A DNA stretch of 5,133 nt from Pseudomonadota bacterium (GTDB taxonomy: Bacteria; Pseudomonadota; Gammaproteobacteria; Acidiferrobacterales; Acidiferrobacteraceae): NCBI GenBank assembly GCA_021795255.1, contig JAJYPQ010000329.1:1-5133 (forward strand), given 5' to 3'. A model generated the notes under the pieces. That model saw nothing but the letters and a program-made list of their open reading frames with translations. It searched no databases and was not told the DNA's origin. The position numbers and the translations under genes are program-made. Positions 4,974 to 5,133 of the stretch are shown here, piece after piece (the first letter of the stretch is position 1; each line of letters starts with the position of its first letter).

Positions 4974-5133
4974 CCTGCGCATAATGGTTGGTGGTGTCGA
5001 GACTGACGTGCCCGAGCCAGCTTCTGATTACAGTTATGTCCACTCCCGCTGCCACTAGATGTGCCGCGGTTGCGTGACGGAAGCTGTGAGGCGTGACGCG
5101 TTTTGACATGAGGCTCGGCATGATCTTGGCGGC
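4858..5133 (-). CDS. Tyrosine recombinase/integrase, C-terminal catalytic part (5' end outside the window)
   Basis: The frame is open to the window edge, so only the last 91 residues are present; an internal ATG at 5121 is probably not the start. Numbering from that ATG, the visible catalytic signature is H12-S-F-R15 (the H-x-x-R box), LGH with H38, and NHYAQ with the nucleophile Y47. The surrounding HATAAHLVAAGVDITVIRSW and LGHVSLDTTNHYAQANLETK follow the XerC/D-like integrase pattern closely. Such enzymes cut and rejoin DNA through a covalent tyrosine-DNA link. After the usual K-x-K-A-L-E helix there is a basic, proline-containing tail of about 25 residues. The gene reads toward the broken ardC-like gene and its stop lies about 100 bases from the palindrome, so it is most likely the last gene of the inserted element. 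Confidence 0.9.
   Translation of the reverse strand, partial: AAKIMPSLMSKRVTPHSFRHATAAHLVAAGVDITVIRSWLGHVSLDTTNHYAQANLETKRKALERLESPSGTRRPPRWRRDTSVLAWLDSL

Larger units (their letters stand above)
4740..5133 (-). mobile_element. End of an inserted element carrying a tyrosine recombinase (partial, runs off the right edge)
   Basis: The ardC-like gene loses family similarity around 4740, and a tyrosine recombinase gene on the opposite strand occupies the sequence to the window edge. The stretch between the recombinase stop and the breakpoint (4755-4857) holds an inverted repeat pair (4776-4789 and 4831-4844) of the sort recombinases bind. Candidates are a recombinase-in-trio (RIT) element or an IS91-like element with an accessory integrase. 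The other end and the remaining genes are outside the window, so the type and exact boundary are not settled. Confidence 0.5.

Overview
The window looks like a stretch of accessory DNA (plasmid or integrative conjugative element) from a GC-rich proteobacterium. No gene is obviously chromosomal housekeeping. An Acidithiobacillus-like or other beta/gammaproteobacterial host would fit the gene style, but that is a guess from gene content and base composition, not a sequence match.

Layout: positions 131-1810 (+) hold three overlapping genes that read as one operon. They encode a stand-alone protein with three zinc ribbons of the topoisomerase I C-terminal type, a small two-helix membrane protein, and a phage/plasmid-type Dam adenine methyltransferase with a helix-turn-helix in front of the catalytic domain. 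Facing this operon, and ending 1 base from it, is a two-gene minus-strand unit (2717-1812) of visibly lower GC. It encodes a HEPN-like protein with an R-x4-H motif and an unrecognised 88-residue protein.

The next two plus-strand genes encode a DUF2958-type protein (3039-3545) and an ArdC-like antirestriction/ssDNA-binding protein with a zincin metallopeptidase domain (from 3900). Both are preceded by copies of the same leader of about 200 bp. The similarity runs through the ribosome binding site into the first 20-30 codons, so the two proteins begin with related peptides (MNTN-RK-DARS). The ardC-like gene loses its family sequence near position 4740, at a perfect 22-bp palindrome. Beyond that lie an inverted-repeat pair and, on the minus strand, the C-terminal part of a tyrosine recombinase that runs off the right edge, probably the end of an inserted mobile element.

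Functionally, a DNA methyltransferase, an ArdC-like protein and a HEPN-like protein together suggest a cargo block concerned with surviving host restriction and carrying its own defence or addiction module. The most interesting points are the duplicated leader plus N-terminal tag, the HEPN two-gene unit, the HTH-Dam fusion, and the palindrome at the breakpoint of the ardC-like gene. No tRNA, rRNA or CRISPR array was seen.
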